Source of the DNA: JBJHCA01 sp050485785
GTDB lineage: Bacteria; Bacteroidota; Bacteroidia; Chitinophagales; Saprospiraceae
Direction of reading: 5' to 3'
Length of the DNA: 61,680 bases
Assembly (NCBI GenBank): GCA_050485785.1
Contig: JBJHCA010000009.1
Location: 1-61,680, forward strand
Positions 18,818-27,117 of this stretch are shown here, in pieces. Position 1 is the first letter of the stretch, and every line of letters starts with the position of its first letter. The translations under genes and the position numbers were made by a program. Under the pieces are notes generated by a model, which had not been told where the DNA came from, did no database searches, and was given only the letters and a program-made list of their open reading frames with translations.

Positions 18818-20470
18818 ATGACGAGTTTTTTGCGGTGCTTGTGTTTATTGGGGATATCTCTTTGTTGGGCTCCGCATAGCGGAGCTGTATATGCTGTCTC
18901 CACAAATGACCATCCTCTACTGGCTTATTCAGCAAATTACTACCGCCTGGATATCACTTTTGATCCCGGCAATCAGTATATTGACGGAACCGTGGATATG
19001 CACTTCTATGTGAACCGGGAAACAAACAGCATCACGCTGCGACTCGATTCGCTGCTCAGCATCAGCCATATAGTTCTCGACAACGATGTACTGCCCCGGC
19101 AGATCATACGTAGTGGCCGTGATGTAGAAATACATTTTCAGCAAACTCTTTTACAGGATCGGCAGTACGTTCTGAGTACTACTTACCGTGGCATCCCGCG
19201 TACAGCTCCCGATCCCCCCTGGCAAGGTGGCATGATATGGGCTCAGGATGTATTGGGCCGGCCTTGGGCAGGTGTTGCCTGTCAGGCTGAAGGCGCTTCA
19301 TTGTGGTGGCCCTGCAACGATCATATTGCTGCCAAACCCGACAGTGTCAGCATGCATTTCACCGTACCTGACACCCTTGTGGCTGCAGCCAATGGCCGAT
19401 TAAAAGGCATCCAACCAGCGCATCTCGGCTACCATACCTATTTATGGAAAGTAACATATCCCATTAGTACTTACAATGTCAGCATCAATATAGGGAGCTA
19501 TTCCCTGATTCAGGATTCTTTCCAAACTCCAGACAAAAACTCTGCCTTGTCTCTGCAATACTATGTGCTGGATTACAACCGGAACAAAGCTGAAGAACAT
19601 TTTGCCCAGGTAACTGATGTACTCCTATGCTTTGGCTCAATGCTGGATCACTACCCTTTCTGGAACGATGGCTACAAGCTGATCGAAACGCCCTACCTTG
19701 GCATGGAGCATCAGAGCGGCATTGCTTACGGCAACAAATTCATGGACGGCTACCTGGGCCGGGGATTGCCTGACGGCATAGTCTTTGACTATATCATCAT
19801 TCACGAAACTGCCCATGAGTGGTTTGGCAACAGCGTCAGTGCACTGGATTATCCTCATCTCTGGATACATGAATCCTTCGGCACCTACCTGGAAACCGTT
19901 TATGTTGAGTGCATGTACGGCAAAGATGCTGCACTCAGATACATCAACAGTCAGCGAATGCTCATTCTCAACGGAAGACCGCTGTCAAGTCCACTGTATC
20001 AAAGCGGCGATGTGCTCCACAACACCGACAAGTATTACAAAGGTGCATGGATGTTGCACACAGTGAGGAACCTGTTGGATGATGATGATTTGTGGTTTGC
20101 CATGCTCAGAGAGCTATACCGCAATTTCAGCCACAGCCGGGTCACTACTGATGATATTACCGGTTTCATTGCATCGTTCACCGGATTGGATCTGGATGCA
20201 TTTTTTAAACAATACATTTACCAAACCGCTTTGCCCCTGCTGCAATACACTGTAGAGGCTTCCGGTAGTGACCTGCTGGTCACCTGCCGCTGGCAAAACA
20301 CAGTTCCCGGATTTGATATGCCGGTTAAGGCAGGTAAAGCCGGCCGGTTTCAATCTGTGTTCCCTGTGCAGGATGAGTGGCGTACCTATGTTTTTGAAGA
20401 TATGGATCCGGAATCTTTCACCTTTGCCAGGCATCTGTTTCTCATCAATACCCGAAAAATGAATCCGTAA
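18818..20470 (+). CDS. M1 family zinc metallopeptidase (gluzincin)
   Basis: An exported aminopeptidase-like enzyme of about 550 residues. The zinc site is complete: HETAH followed 18 residues later by the Glu of HESFGTYLE, and the exopeptidase motif appears as GMEH rather than the common GAMEN. The saddle-like N-terminal domain and catalytic domain are present, while the large C-terminal helical domain of animal and E. coli members is missing, as in shorter bacterial M1 proteins. The signal peptide begins at MTSFLRCL, so 18818 is preferred over in-frame ATGs at 18779 and 18806. The next gene starts one base after the stop. Peptide specificity is not known. Confidence 0.92.
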   Translation: MTSFLRCLCLLGISLCWAPHSGAVYAVSTNDHPLLAYSANYYRLDITFDPGNQYIDGTVDMHFYVNRETNSITLRLDSLLSISHIVLDNDVLPRQIIRSGRDVEIHFQQTLLQDRQYVLSTTYRGIPRTAPDPPWQGGMIWAQDVLGRPWAGVACQAEGASLWWPCNDHIAAKPDSVSMHFTVPDTLVAAANGRLKGIQPAHLGYHTYLWKVTYPISTYNVSINIGSYSLIQDSFQTPDKNSALSLQYYVLDYNRNKAEEHFAQVTDVLLCFGSMLDHYPFWNDGYKLIETPYLGMEHQSGIAYGNKFMDGYLGRGLPDGIVFDYIIIHETAHEWFGNSVSALDYPHLWIHESFGTYLETVYVECMYGKDAALRYINSQRMLILNGRPLSSPLYQSGDVLHNTDKYYKGAWMLHTVRNLLDDDDLWFAMLRELYRNFSHSRVTTDDITGFIASFTGLDLDAFFKQYIYQTALPLLQYTVEASGSDLLVTCRWQNTVPGFDMPVKAGKAGRFQSVFPVQDEWRTYVFEDMDPESFTFARHLFLINTRKMNP

Positions 20471-20471
20471 T

Positions 20472-21185
20472 ATGGAAATCGCGAAACACAACAAACATGC
20501 AGCTGTATTTGGTGCCACGGGGCTCATTGGCCAAAAACTGCTTCCACTGCTTCTGGACAACGATGCCTACAGCAAAGTAACCATCTTTGTAAGGCAGCCA
20601 ACTGATTCACATCATCCTAAATTGCAGGAGATTCCAATCGACTTTTCCCGGCTCGATAAGGAAGCCGAACACTTTCCCAAAGCCCATGATGTATTCATCT
20701 GCCTGGGTACTACCATGAAAAAAGCCGGTTCAAGAGATGCCTTTCGTCAGGTAGATTACGAATATATAACCCGTGCAGCTCAGGCATTTTGCAACAAAGG
20801 GGCCAATCAGCTTCTCCTCGTTTCTTCTATTGGTGCCCACCCCGATTCTCGTTTTTTTTACAGCCGTGTAAAGGGAGAAACGGAAAACAGTATTAAATCA
20901 CTGCCATTCTGGAGCCATCATATTTTCAGGCCTTCAGTGTTATTGGGCGAACGCAATGAAAGCAGGTGGGGTGAAAACTTTGCGGGAGTATTGGGCAAAG
21001 GTATCAACAAGTTGACCGGAGGGCTGCTCAAAAAATACAGCCCCATTGAAGCCGAAGTGGTAGCTGCTTCCATGGTAGCTGCTGCCCAGCGTTTTGTGCC
21101 CGGCATACACACTTATGAGTCAGACATGCTGCAGGATCTTGCAACATCGTATTACGGTAATAGTCAGTTACACAGGAAAAGCTGA
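20472..21185 (+). CDS. NAD(P)-binding Rossmann protein, atypical SDR / HTATIP2-like
   Basis: A 237-residue cytoplasmic protein with an N-terminal Rossmann motif GATGLIG, a conserved CLGTTMKKAGS segment and VSSIGA...FYSRVKGETE, a combination typical of the atypical SDRs related to HTATIP2/TIP30 and to NAD(P)H-binding oxidoreductases. The YxxxK-like pair is Y-S-R-V-K. It overlaps nothing but is one base from the M1 peptidase stop, so they may be cotranscribed, though no functional link is evident. Its stop is one base from the convergent lipoprotein gene. Confidence 0.85.
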   Translation: MEIAKHNKHAAVFGATGLIGQKLLPLLLDNDAYSKVTIFVRQPTDSHHPKLQEIPIDFSRLDKEAEHFPKAHDVFICLGTTMKKAGSRDAFRQVDYEYITRAAQAFCNKGANQLLLVSSIGAHPDSRFFYSRVKGETENSIKSLPFWSHHIFRPSVLLGERNESRWGENFAGVLGKGINKLTGGLLKKYSPIEAEVVAASMVAAAQRFVPGIHTYESDMLQDLATSYYGNSQLHRKS

Positions 21186-21186
21186 A

Positions 21187-21927
21187 TCAGGGCAATACAC
21201 TTTCGATGCTGTTGGTAAACCAACTGACCGGGGCAAATGCTGCCGGGTCAAGCGTTCTGGCAATGGGGCTTCCGGTTTGAACCTGATCGCCAGGAGCTAC
21301 AAAAACCTCTTCTGGGTCAATGGCGGTATACATAGTTCGGGTGCTGTCATCGTGGTCAATAATCACATAGCAACACTGAATACCCCCGTCCGAATCCAAA
21401 TCCATTTGTACTTCTACCACCACACCGGGGCGGTTGGCCAGTATGATGTCCTGATCCAGATTTGGCTTTTCGGAGAACAATGTACCTGACCACTCTTTAA
21501 TAGGTGCTGATACGGGAAACTGAAGATATCCCATGTCGTAATCCAGCTCATCCCAGGGCATGGGATAGTCCATCATAGGCCGCGCTGCTACGGTAATGAT
21601 CCATGCCTGCTCGTAGACCCTGCCATTACTTTGCACCCGGAGCCTGACGGGATGATTGCCTTCGTGCTCTGCCTGCGGACGTCCTTTCAGCGTTTTTTCG
21701 CCTTCTTTCATACACATCCAGTCAGGCCAGTGTCCAACAATGGCATCAATAGCTGGATCTTCCTTCAACAGGATTTCATACTCAAACCGCTCACCGGGAT
21801 ATACCAGAATGGGTGGTGAGGAAATGAAAATTCCGCCATTGTTCTGGACAGCTTCGTTCATGCAGCCCTGAGCCGGCAGCAACAGGACGGCTAACAGAAA
21901 TAAACAGATGTGGGTTAGCGGACGCAT
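21187..21927 (-). CDS. lipoprotein with Ig-like and degenerate M23 (LytM-like) domain
   Basis: A 246-residue probable lipoprotein (lipobox-like AQGC at about residues 19-22). An Ig-like region with PPILVYPGERFEYEI follows. The last 80 residues read like a peptidase M23 fold: a G-VVVEV strand, YVIIDHDDSTRTMYTAI and the VFVAPGDQVQTGSPIA turn common to LytM domains. However, where active enzymes have the final HxH (as in YAHL), this has YTAI, and no N-terminal HxxxD zinc motif is seen. It is therefore likely inactive and may bind or regulate cell-wall hydrolases, as EnvC/NlpD-type proteins do. The M23 resemblance is by eye. Confidence 0.65.
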   Translation of the reverse strand: MRPLTHICLFLLAVLLLPAQGCMNEAVQNNGGIFISSPPILVYPGERFEYEILLKEDPAIDAIVGHWPDWMCMKEGEKTLKGRPQAEHEGNHPVRLRVQSNGRVYEQAWIITVAARPMMDYPMPWDELDYDMGYLQFPVSAPIKEWSGTLFSEKPNLDQDIILANRPGVVVEVQMDLDSDGGIQCCYVIIDHDDSTRTMYTAIDPEEVFVAPGDQVQTGSPIARTLDPAAFAPVSWFTNSIESVLP

Positions 21928-21967
21928 GTGGTTAAAGCTTCCTGCAGATTATTTCACTGCGGGTATG

Positions 21968-21999
21968 CAAATATAACCCGTTAAAGTTTTGTTAACAAC
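21968..21999 (-). promoter_or_regulatory. promoter of the M23-like lipoprotein gene
   Basis: On the minus strand TATATTTG (plus 21968-21975) is preceded at 20 bp by GTTG (plus 21996-21999), close to the TTTG/TAnnTTTG form. It stands about 41 bases before the start codon at 21927. Confidence 0.55.
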
Positions 22000-22044
22000 C
22001 AATAGGCTATCTAATTCCTAAAATTAACACCGGAATGTCGCCAA

Positions 22045-23196
22045 TTAGCCTTCCGGAATGATCCTGAAAAACAAACCGGGCATTTCTGTCAGTACGTAGA
22101 TCAACCCGTCAGGGCCCATCCTGATATCCCTGAAACGGGCCATATCTACCAGTAACTTTTCGGTATACACAACTTCATTGCCTTCGAGCACTACCCGGTG
22201 GATATGTGTTCCTGCCAGGGCTCCTGCAAGGATATTGTGGGTCCAGGCCGGATAGCGGTCGCCCCGTACAAAGGTCATACCACATGGAGCTATGGACGGC
22301 GTCCAGTCGAGTACCGGGTCTTCCATGCCCTCCATGGTGGTATGCTCTGTGATTATGGTACCATTGTAATTGATGCCGTGAGTTACCAGCGGCCAGCCGT
22401 AATTGCGCCCCCTCCGGATAATATTGATTTCGTCGCCGCCCCGCGGCCCGTGCTCATGCGCCCAAATCTCCCCCGTAACAGGGTGGATGTCCATACCCTG
22501 AATATTTCTGTTACCCAGTGTCCACAATTCAGGCATAGCTCCTTCTTCATCCACAAACGGATTGTCGTCAGGCACAGAGCCGTCATCCCGTATCCTGAGC
22601 ACTTTCCCATTGTGATTGTCTTTTCGCTGGGCATTATCCATCACCCCGCGATCACCTATTGCGAAATACAGGTATCCCTGACTGTCAAACACCATGCGCG
22701 AACCGAAATGAACTCCTCCCACAGTATGGGGCTCACCGTGAAACAATAGTTCATGCTCTGAAACAGCGTCATCCACTATCCTTATTCTGGAAATAGCTGT
22801 ATTGCCCCGGTCTCCATTGCCACGCCTGGCATAGGCCAGATAAATCCAGCCGTTTTCTTCGTATAGTGGGTGCAAGGCTATATCCAGAAGTCCGCCCTGT
22901 CCGTTGGCCCAAATCTCAGGCAAACCCTTAATTGGATTGGCTAACAGTTTTCCGTCCCTAAAAACCCTCAACCGCCCGGGTCTTTCGGTAATCAGGATAT
23001 CACCACCGGGCAGAAAGGCCATTCCCCATGGATTCTCAAGGCCTGTTGCCAGCGTATCTACAGAAAACGACATGGACATGACCACGGAATGATCAGTACC
23101 TTCATCACCCTGCGGAACTCCGGCACAAGCCGCAAATTGAAACATGAAAATCGGTATCATCCAATGGAAATACTTGCTGTATGCAGACATGGCCAT
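22045..23196 (-). CDS. PQQ-dependent sugar dehydrogenase (soluble GDH / YliI-like) lipoprotein
   Basis: A 383-residue beta-propeller enzyme that should oxidise aldose sugars in the periplasm with PQQ as cofactor. Family marks are GLENPWGMAFLP and ILITERPGRL at the start, GQGGLLDIALHP, LGNRNIQGMD and the HEHGPRGGDEIN metal/PQQ region, all as in soluble aldose sugar dehydrogenases. The start at 23196 (or 23190) gives a lipoprotein signal with lipobox FAAC; an earlier in-frame start would precede it with a polar stretch. No PQQ synthesis genes are in this window, so the cofactor must come from elsewhere. Monocistronic by layout. Confidence 0.92.
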   Translation of the reverse strand: MAMSAYSKYFHWMIPIFMFQFAACAGVPQGDEGTDHSVVMSMSFSVDTLATGLENPWGMAFLPGGDILITERPGRLRVFRDGKLLANPIKGLPEIWANGQGGLLDIALHPLYEENGWIYLAYARRGNGDRGNTAISRIRIVDDAVSEHELLFHGEPHTVGGVHFGSRMVFDSQGYLYFAIGDRGVMDNAQRKDNHNGKVLRIRDDGSVPDDNPFVDEEGAMPELWTLGNRNIQGMDIHPVTGEIWAHEHGPRGGDEINIIRRGRNYGWPLVTHGINYNGTIITEHTTMEGMEDPVLDWTPSIAPCGMTFVRGDRYPAWTHNILAGALAGTHIHRVVLEGNEVVYTEKLLVDMARFRDIRMGPDGLIYVLTEMPGLFFRIIPEG

Positions 23197-23454
23197 AATT
23201 TTTTGATCAGATTCCCCTATATAAGATGGCATAATTGAATTGGGTTTAAAATACAGACTACTATCCACAGGCAAACATCAATACAGCTCGTTTGTATGTT
23301 TTTACCAATAACGCCATGCAACACCTGCAAATCCTTCCTGCCTGAACCGGCAACTCATATTCGCTGATAAAAAATGTATTGGTCTGATGAAGCGGGATGA
23401 ACTTATCCGCTATTTTCATTGTATTTAGTGCGAAATATTTTAAAATAAACAACC

Positions 23455-23772
23455 ATGGACGATCTGTTGAAAAAAACCATACACAAGGGTGTAGGCATGG
23501 CTTACCGAGCACTCGAGCACCTCGAAAAAACCATGGACGAATGGATTGGCGAGGGAAAAATCAGTGAAGAAGAAGGAAAGAAAATAGTTGACTCCTGGAA
23601 AGAAGATGCCGCAAAATGGCAGGAAAATTTCGAATCTGGAGTTAAAACCTACACCAAAGCCTTTGTTGACCGGATCAACGCACCATCCCGGGAAGAACTT
23701 GAGCAATTGAAACAGCGAATAGAAGAGCTGGAATTACTGCTCAAAAACCAACAGAAAAGTAATCAGCAATAA
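23455..23772 (+). CDS. phasin-like coiled-coil protein 1
   Basis: A 105-residue, mostly helical protein with a long amphipathic helix, a GKISEEEGKKIVD turn and a C-terminal coiled coil (EELEQLKQRIEELELLL). This is the pattern of the short phasin-superfamily proteins (PhaI/PhaF N-terminal-like) that coat polyhydroxyalkanoate granules, although similar proteins occur in species without granules. It is followed 30 bases later by a paralogue. No polyhydroxyalkanoate synthase is in this window, so the granule role is only a suggestion. Confidence 0.75.
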   Translation: MDDLLKKTIHKGVGMAYRALEHLEKTMDEWIGEGKISEEEGKKIVDSWKEDAAKWQENFESGVKTYTKAFVDRINAPSREELEQLKQRIEELELLLKNQQKSNQQ

Positions 23773-23802
23773 CACTTTGATCGCCAATACAAATCTGCCA
23801 TT

Positions 23803-24195
23803 ATGGAAAGCCTTTTGAAAAAATTCATCTATACCGGTGTTGGCCTGGTAAGCCTTACCGCCGAAAAACTTCATCAATCCATTAACGACCTGGTAAAACA
23901 AGGCAAGATTTCGGAAGATGAAGGCCGAAAAGTTATTGATGAGATCATTACGGAAACCGAAGCCAAACGAGGAGAATTTGAACAACGGATTCGTTCTGTC
24001 GTTGAAAAAGTAGTGGATAAGGTCGACTTTCCGGGTTATTCCGAGTTCCATGCACTCACCGAACGCGTTGAAGCCCTTGAAGCCCGGCTCGGGATTGGTG
24101 GAGATAAAAAGGCTTCCGTCAAAAAAGTGAGCCCGCGCAAAACCAAAGCTAAAGCTACATTTGGAGCGGAAACCACCGAAGAAAATATCAATTAG
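23803..24195 (+). CDS. phasin-like coiled-coil protein 2
   Basis: A 130-residue paralogue of the preceding gene: both open with a (M)xxLLKKxI...GxG motif and share the GKISE(D/E)EGxKVI(D) turn, then a coiled coil. This one has an added Lys/Ala-rich tail (KKVSPRKTKAKA) like the basic tails of PhaF-type proteins that touch DNA. The tandem arrangement suggests a gene duplication and a possible hetero-oligomer. A strong terminator follows. Confidence 0.75.
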   Translation: MESLLKKFIYTGVGLVSLTAEKLHQSINDLVKQGKISEDEGRKVIDEIITETEAKRGEFEQRIRSVVEKVVDKVDFPGYSEFHALTERVEALEARLGIGGDKKASVKKVSPRKTKAKATFGAETTEENIN

Positions 24196-24224
24196 TCCGG
24201 TTCAAACGCCGGCTTGTTAAGAAT

Positions 24225-24291
24225 AAGCGCATGCTTTGCGCTTTGTGTTCATGGTTGTGAAGTGCCGGTATGCCCCGGCACTTCTTTTTTT
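24225..24291 (+). terminator. double hairpin ending the phasin operon
   Basis: AAGCGCA (24225-24231) pairs with TGCGCTT (24237-24243), and then GAAGTGCCGG (24259-24268) pairs perfectly with CCGGCACTTC (24275-24284) with a 6-base loop and a run of seven T. The second hairpin is a textbook intrinsic terminator; the first may protect the message end. Confidence 0.85.
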
Positions 24292-24359
24292 CTCAATAGT
24301 GAATCCAGACCATCGATTTTCACTGTATCCTGGTTGCCCGAAATTAATTCCGGTAATTA

Positions 24360-24391
24360 CTTGTAGATATAAGGCTGCAAACTTAATTTTG
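24360..24391 (+). promoter_or_regulatory. promoter of the tRNA-Leu gene
   Basis: CTTG at 24360-24363, a 20-bp spacer and TAATTTTG at 24384-24391 fit the Bacteroidota promoter. The predicted transcript starts near 24398, only a few bases before the tRNA 5' end at 24402. Confidence 0.6.
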
Positions 24392-24401
24392 TAGCCCGTT
24401 T

Positions 24402-24485
24402 GCCGGAGTGGCGGAATTGGTAGACGCGCTGGATTCAAAATCCAGTATTGGCAACAATGTGAGGGTTCGAGTCCCTCCTCCGGTA
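24402..24485 (+). tRNA. tRNA-Leu (anticodon CAA)
   Basis: The sequence folds as a type II tRNA. The acceptor arm is GCCGGAG with CTCCGGT (one G-U pair), the D loop has GGTAGACGC, the anticodon arm is CTGGA-TTCAAAA-TCCAG, a long variable arm follows and the T arm is GAGGG-TTCGAGT-CCCTC. The anticodon CAA reads the UUG codon. The CCA tail is not encoded. It is a single isolated tRNA with its own promoter and terminator. Confidence 0.97.
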
Positions 24486-24488
24486 CTA

Positions 24489-24522
24489 AACCCCGACTGA
24501 GTTATCAGCCGGGGTTTTTTTT
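24489..24522 (+). terminator. intrinsic terminator after tRNA-Leu
   Basis: AACCCCG (24489-24495) and CTGA (24497-24500) pair with TCAG (24505-24508) and CGGGGTT (24510-24516), with one mismatch, a GTTA loop and eight T. Confidence 0.85.
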
Positions 24523-24572
24523 GGGTCTTTGATACGATTTTTCAATCCCATAGCACTTTTTTCTATTCAATT

Positions 24573-24603
24573 TTTGTGGGCTTAAGCAGCATTTTTACCT
24601 TTG
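24573..24603 (+). promoter_or_regulatory. promoter of the beta-helix T9SS protein gene
   Basis: TTTG at 24573-24576, a 19-bp spacer and TACCTTTG at 24596-24603 match the Bacteroidota consensus. Transcription would start near 24610, giving a very short leader before the ATG at 24623. Confidence 0.7.
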
Positions 24604-24622
24604 CAGGCTAAACCCAAACAAA

Positions 24623-26173
24623 ATGCGATCAATACAATCAACGGGCATGCTTGCCCTCATTCTGCTTTTTTCCGGCACGTTGTTATCGGCACAGATCATC
24701 ACTCCGGGTAACGGGTCACTGTTTACCCTGTCCACTCTGCAATCCCAATATCCAGACGATTTTCAACTGATCTCCGAAGAAGAACAGTTGTACCAGCTAA
24801 TGACTAACCTCACCCTTTCTGAAGGCGACAGCTTTATTCACCTGCAGGAAACAGCGGCAACCCTTTTGCTTGGGCCGGGTGTATTCGTCAGCTGGGAAGG
24901 ATACGTGCAGATTGACGGCGGCGATATTTTGACCATTACGTCAGCAGACACTCTCAACAGGTATCAGGGCATGGACTTTGAAACAGCTCCCGGTTCATTG
25001 ATCAGAAACACGCATTTTCTTTACGGGAACGGTGTGTTTGTAAGGGCTTCTGATCCCGTATTTGAATTTTGCCGTTTTGCATGGCACGGTCACGGTTACC
25101 GCAGTGGGGCACTCACGCTGTCTAACAGCAATGCCCAAGTTATCAACTGCCTGTTCGAGTACAATTCGCGTTCCGGTATCAACAGTGCAGCCAATGGCAA
25201 TGCCTCACCACTGATCGAAAACAGCTCCTTTGTAGCCAACAATACTTCCAACGGCAACTATCCGCAAATCAACCTGGGTATCAGCAACCAAAATACTCCG
25301 GAAACGCCCATTCGCATCATCAATGCCTACATCGAAGGGCAGTATCCCATGGCCGGAGGAATTGCAGTGAGTAACCTGCTGGGTTCCGGATTCTCCAATG
25401 CAGTGATCGAAAACTGTCTGGTATTCAACAACCGTTATGGCATAGCCCAGCTTGGTGGTAACATTCACGGCATTATTACCGGCAACTTAGTGGAAAACAA
25501 CAATATTGACGAGAATCCGATGACCGGAGGCAGCGGCCTTAATTTTAACGGAACGGCCACCAACACAGCCATTGTTTCAGCCAATCACATTACCGGGAAC
25601 CTCTGGGGTGTCACTATTCAGGGTGTGGCAAAACCCAACTTTGGCATGGTGGATGACCCGGAGTCGCCCGGTCTCAATTTTTTCGACGACAACGGCAACA
25701 GCGGGGATATCTTTGCCCTGTACAACAATACTCCCGACACCATCTGGGCACAGAACAACATCTGGTCAGCCACAGAAGATACCGATCCCGAAACCGTGAT
25801 CTTTCATCAAAACGACAATTCAGAGCTGGGCCCGGTGATCTTTGAACCGGTCTTTATCGAAACCTCAGTGTTTTCTCCATACACGGCAGGCAGTATTCAA
25901 CTGTACCCCAACCCTGCCACTGCTAATACTGAAGTAAGATTTAGCCTGAGTAATTCCAATAACACCGGTATGAGTTTTGAGGATAACTCTTTGTGGGCGG
26001 ATTATCCAGATGCAACATGGAGCTGGTATAAGCTGGACGGGCAACTGATCAGTCATGGCCTCCTCATTGCATCAGAAAGTATGGTAACTCCGGCAAATCC
26101 GGGCCTCTACCTGTTGGTAATTCGCCGGGGATCGGAAATTTACAGTGCTGCGGTGAAAGTAGCATCCCGGTAA
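24623..26173 (+). CDS. secreted right-handed parallel beta-helix protein with T9SS sorting domain
   Basis: A 516-residue protein with a signal peptide (cleavage near LLSAQ), about ten short repeats of the parallel beta-helix type (runs such as ALTLSNSNAQVINCLFEYN), and a C-terminal type A sorting domain with LYPNPATA and a GLYLLVIRRG strand. Such proteins often bind or cut polysaccharides, but no catalytic pattern of a lyase or hydrolase was recognised. It should be displayed on the surface or released. A clear promoter precedes it and the next gene is 13 bases downstream in the same direction. Confidence 0.88.
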   Translation: MRSIQSTGMLALILLFSGTLLSAQIITPGNGSLFTLSTLQSQYPDDFQLISEEEQLYQLMTNLTLSEGDSFIHLQETAATLLLGPGVFVSWEGYVQIDGGDILTITSADTLNRYQGMDFETAPGSLIRNTHFLYGNGVFVRASDPVFEFCRFAWHGHGYRSGALTLSNSNAQVINCLFEYNSRSGINSAANGNASPLIENSSFVANNTSNGNYPQINLGISNQNTPETPIRIINAYIEGQYPMAGGIAVSNLLGSGFSNAVIENCLVFNNRYGIAQLGGNIHGIITGNLVENNNIDENPMTGGSGLNFNGTATNTAIVSANHITGNLWGVTIQGVAKPNFGMVDDPESPGLNFFDDNGNSGDIFALYNNTPDTIWAQNNIWSATEDTDPETVIFHQNDNSELGPVIFEPVFIETSVFSPYTAGSIQLYPNPATANTEVRFSLSNSNNTGMSFEDNSLWADYPDATWSWYKLDGQLISHGLLIASESMVTPANPGLYLLVIRRGSEIYSAAVKVASR

Positions 26174-26192
26174 TTTCCGGCAGGTTTTGACA

Positions 26193-26894
26193 ATGACCAT
26201 CGAAAGTTTGTCAAACATGGGCGAAATGTCATTTACAGATCAGGTTAAAGCCATGCTGCAGCAAAGTGCAGACCCATCCCGTGCTGAAGCTATGGCAAAA
26301 TATATGCGCAATCTGTTCCCCTTTTACGGGGCCAACAGACCGGTACTGGACGACATATTCCGGCGCCTTAAAAAACTGCCTTCATTTCCCGATGCCAATC
26401 AGGTGCCCGAAGTGGTGCTGGCTTTGTTTGAGCAACCGGAAAGGGAATGCCAATACCTGGCCCTTGAAATCCTGAAAAAGCATAAGAATAAACTGGAGCC
26501 CAGCCATTTGCCCCTGATCGAACAGCTCATTACCCACCGCTCGTGGTGGGATACCGTGGATATGCTGGCCGGCCACATTGCCGGACATATTTTGCTCAGG
26601 CATCCCGATCATCTCGATACTACATTATGGCACTGGAATCAAAGTGCGAATATGTGGCTGGTACGCAGCTCAATAATTGCTCAACTCAAATTTAAAAAGG
26701 AAACCCGGGAGAAACTCCTATTTGATCTGATTTCCCCCCATACCGGAAACAAGGAGTTTTTTATTGCCAAAGCCATTGGTTGGGCGCTCAGAGAATATGC
26801 TAAGACTAATCCTGATTCGGTCACACGGTTTATAGCCCATACTGAAATGCAGCCACTCAGCCGCCGCGAAGCCTTAAAAAATCTTCAAAGCTGA
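26193..26894 (+). CDS. DNA alkylation repair protein (AlkD-like HEAT repeats)
   Basis: A 233-residue all-helical protein of the AlkD family. AlkD glycosylases excise alkylated, positively charged bases (such as N7-methylguanine and N3-methyladenine) without flipping the base. Family marks include MRNLFPFYG near the N-terminus, the RSWWDTVDML segment (conserved W, W and D), and WHWNQSANMWLVRSSI. The ATG at 26193 is chosen; an in-frame TTG sits six bases before it. It is cytoplasmic and 13-20 bases after the T9SS gene, though the two are unlikely to be functionally linked. Confidence 0.9.
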   Translation: MTIESLSNMGEMSFTDQVKAMLQQSADPSRAEAMAKYMRNLFPFYGANRPVLDDIFRRLKKLPSFPDANQVPEVVLALFEQPERECQYLALEILKKHKNKLEPSHLPLIEQLITHRSWWDTVDMLAGHIAGHILLRHPDHLDTTLWHWNQSANMWLVRSSIIAQLKFKKETREKLLFDLISPHTGNKEFFIAKAIGWALREYAKTNPDSVTRFIAHTEMQPLSRREALKNLQS

Positions 26895-27063
26895 AACGAG
26901 AAGTTGCTTTGGCCTTATGGCTAAATATTGTTCCCTCAATAAACAGATCAGTTACCGTGATTGACCAGTGAAGACACCCAGGGACAGCCAATTTCAACAA
27001 ATAGTTTGTTCAAGCCAAGACAACAAAGCACCTCAGGGTTATCAGCAGGTGACTTCCTTTACC

Positions 27064-27081
27064 TAGCTGTGGATACAGCTA
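27064..27081 (-). terminator. hairpin at the 3' end of the nine-gene operon
   Basis: On the minus strand TAGCTGT and ACAGCTA form a 7-bp stem with a 4-base loop, starting 37 bases after the stop of the GNAT gene. There is no T run, so it may be an mRNA-end hairpin rather than an intrinsic terminator. The 223-base spacer 26895-27117 shows no other feature. Confidence 0.3.
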
Positions 27082-27117
27082 CAACAAAGAGATATCAAAA
27101 AACACAAGTCCAAATCG

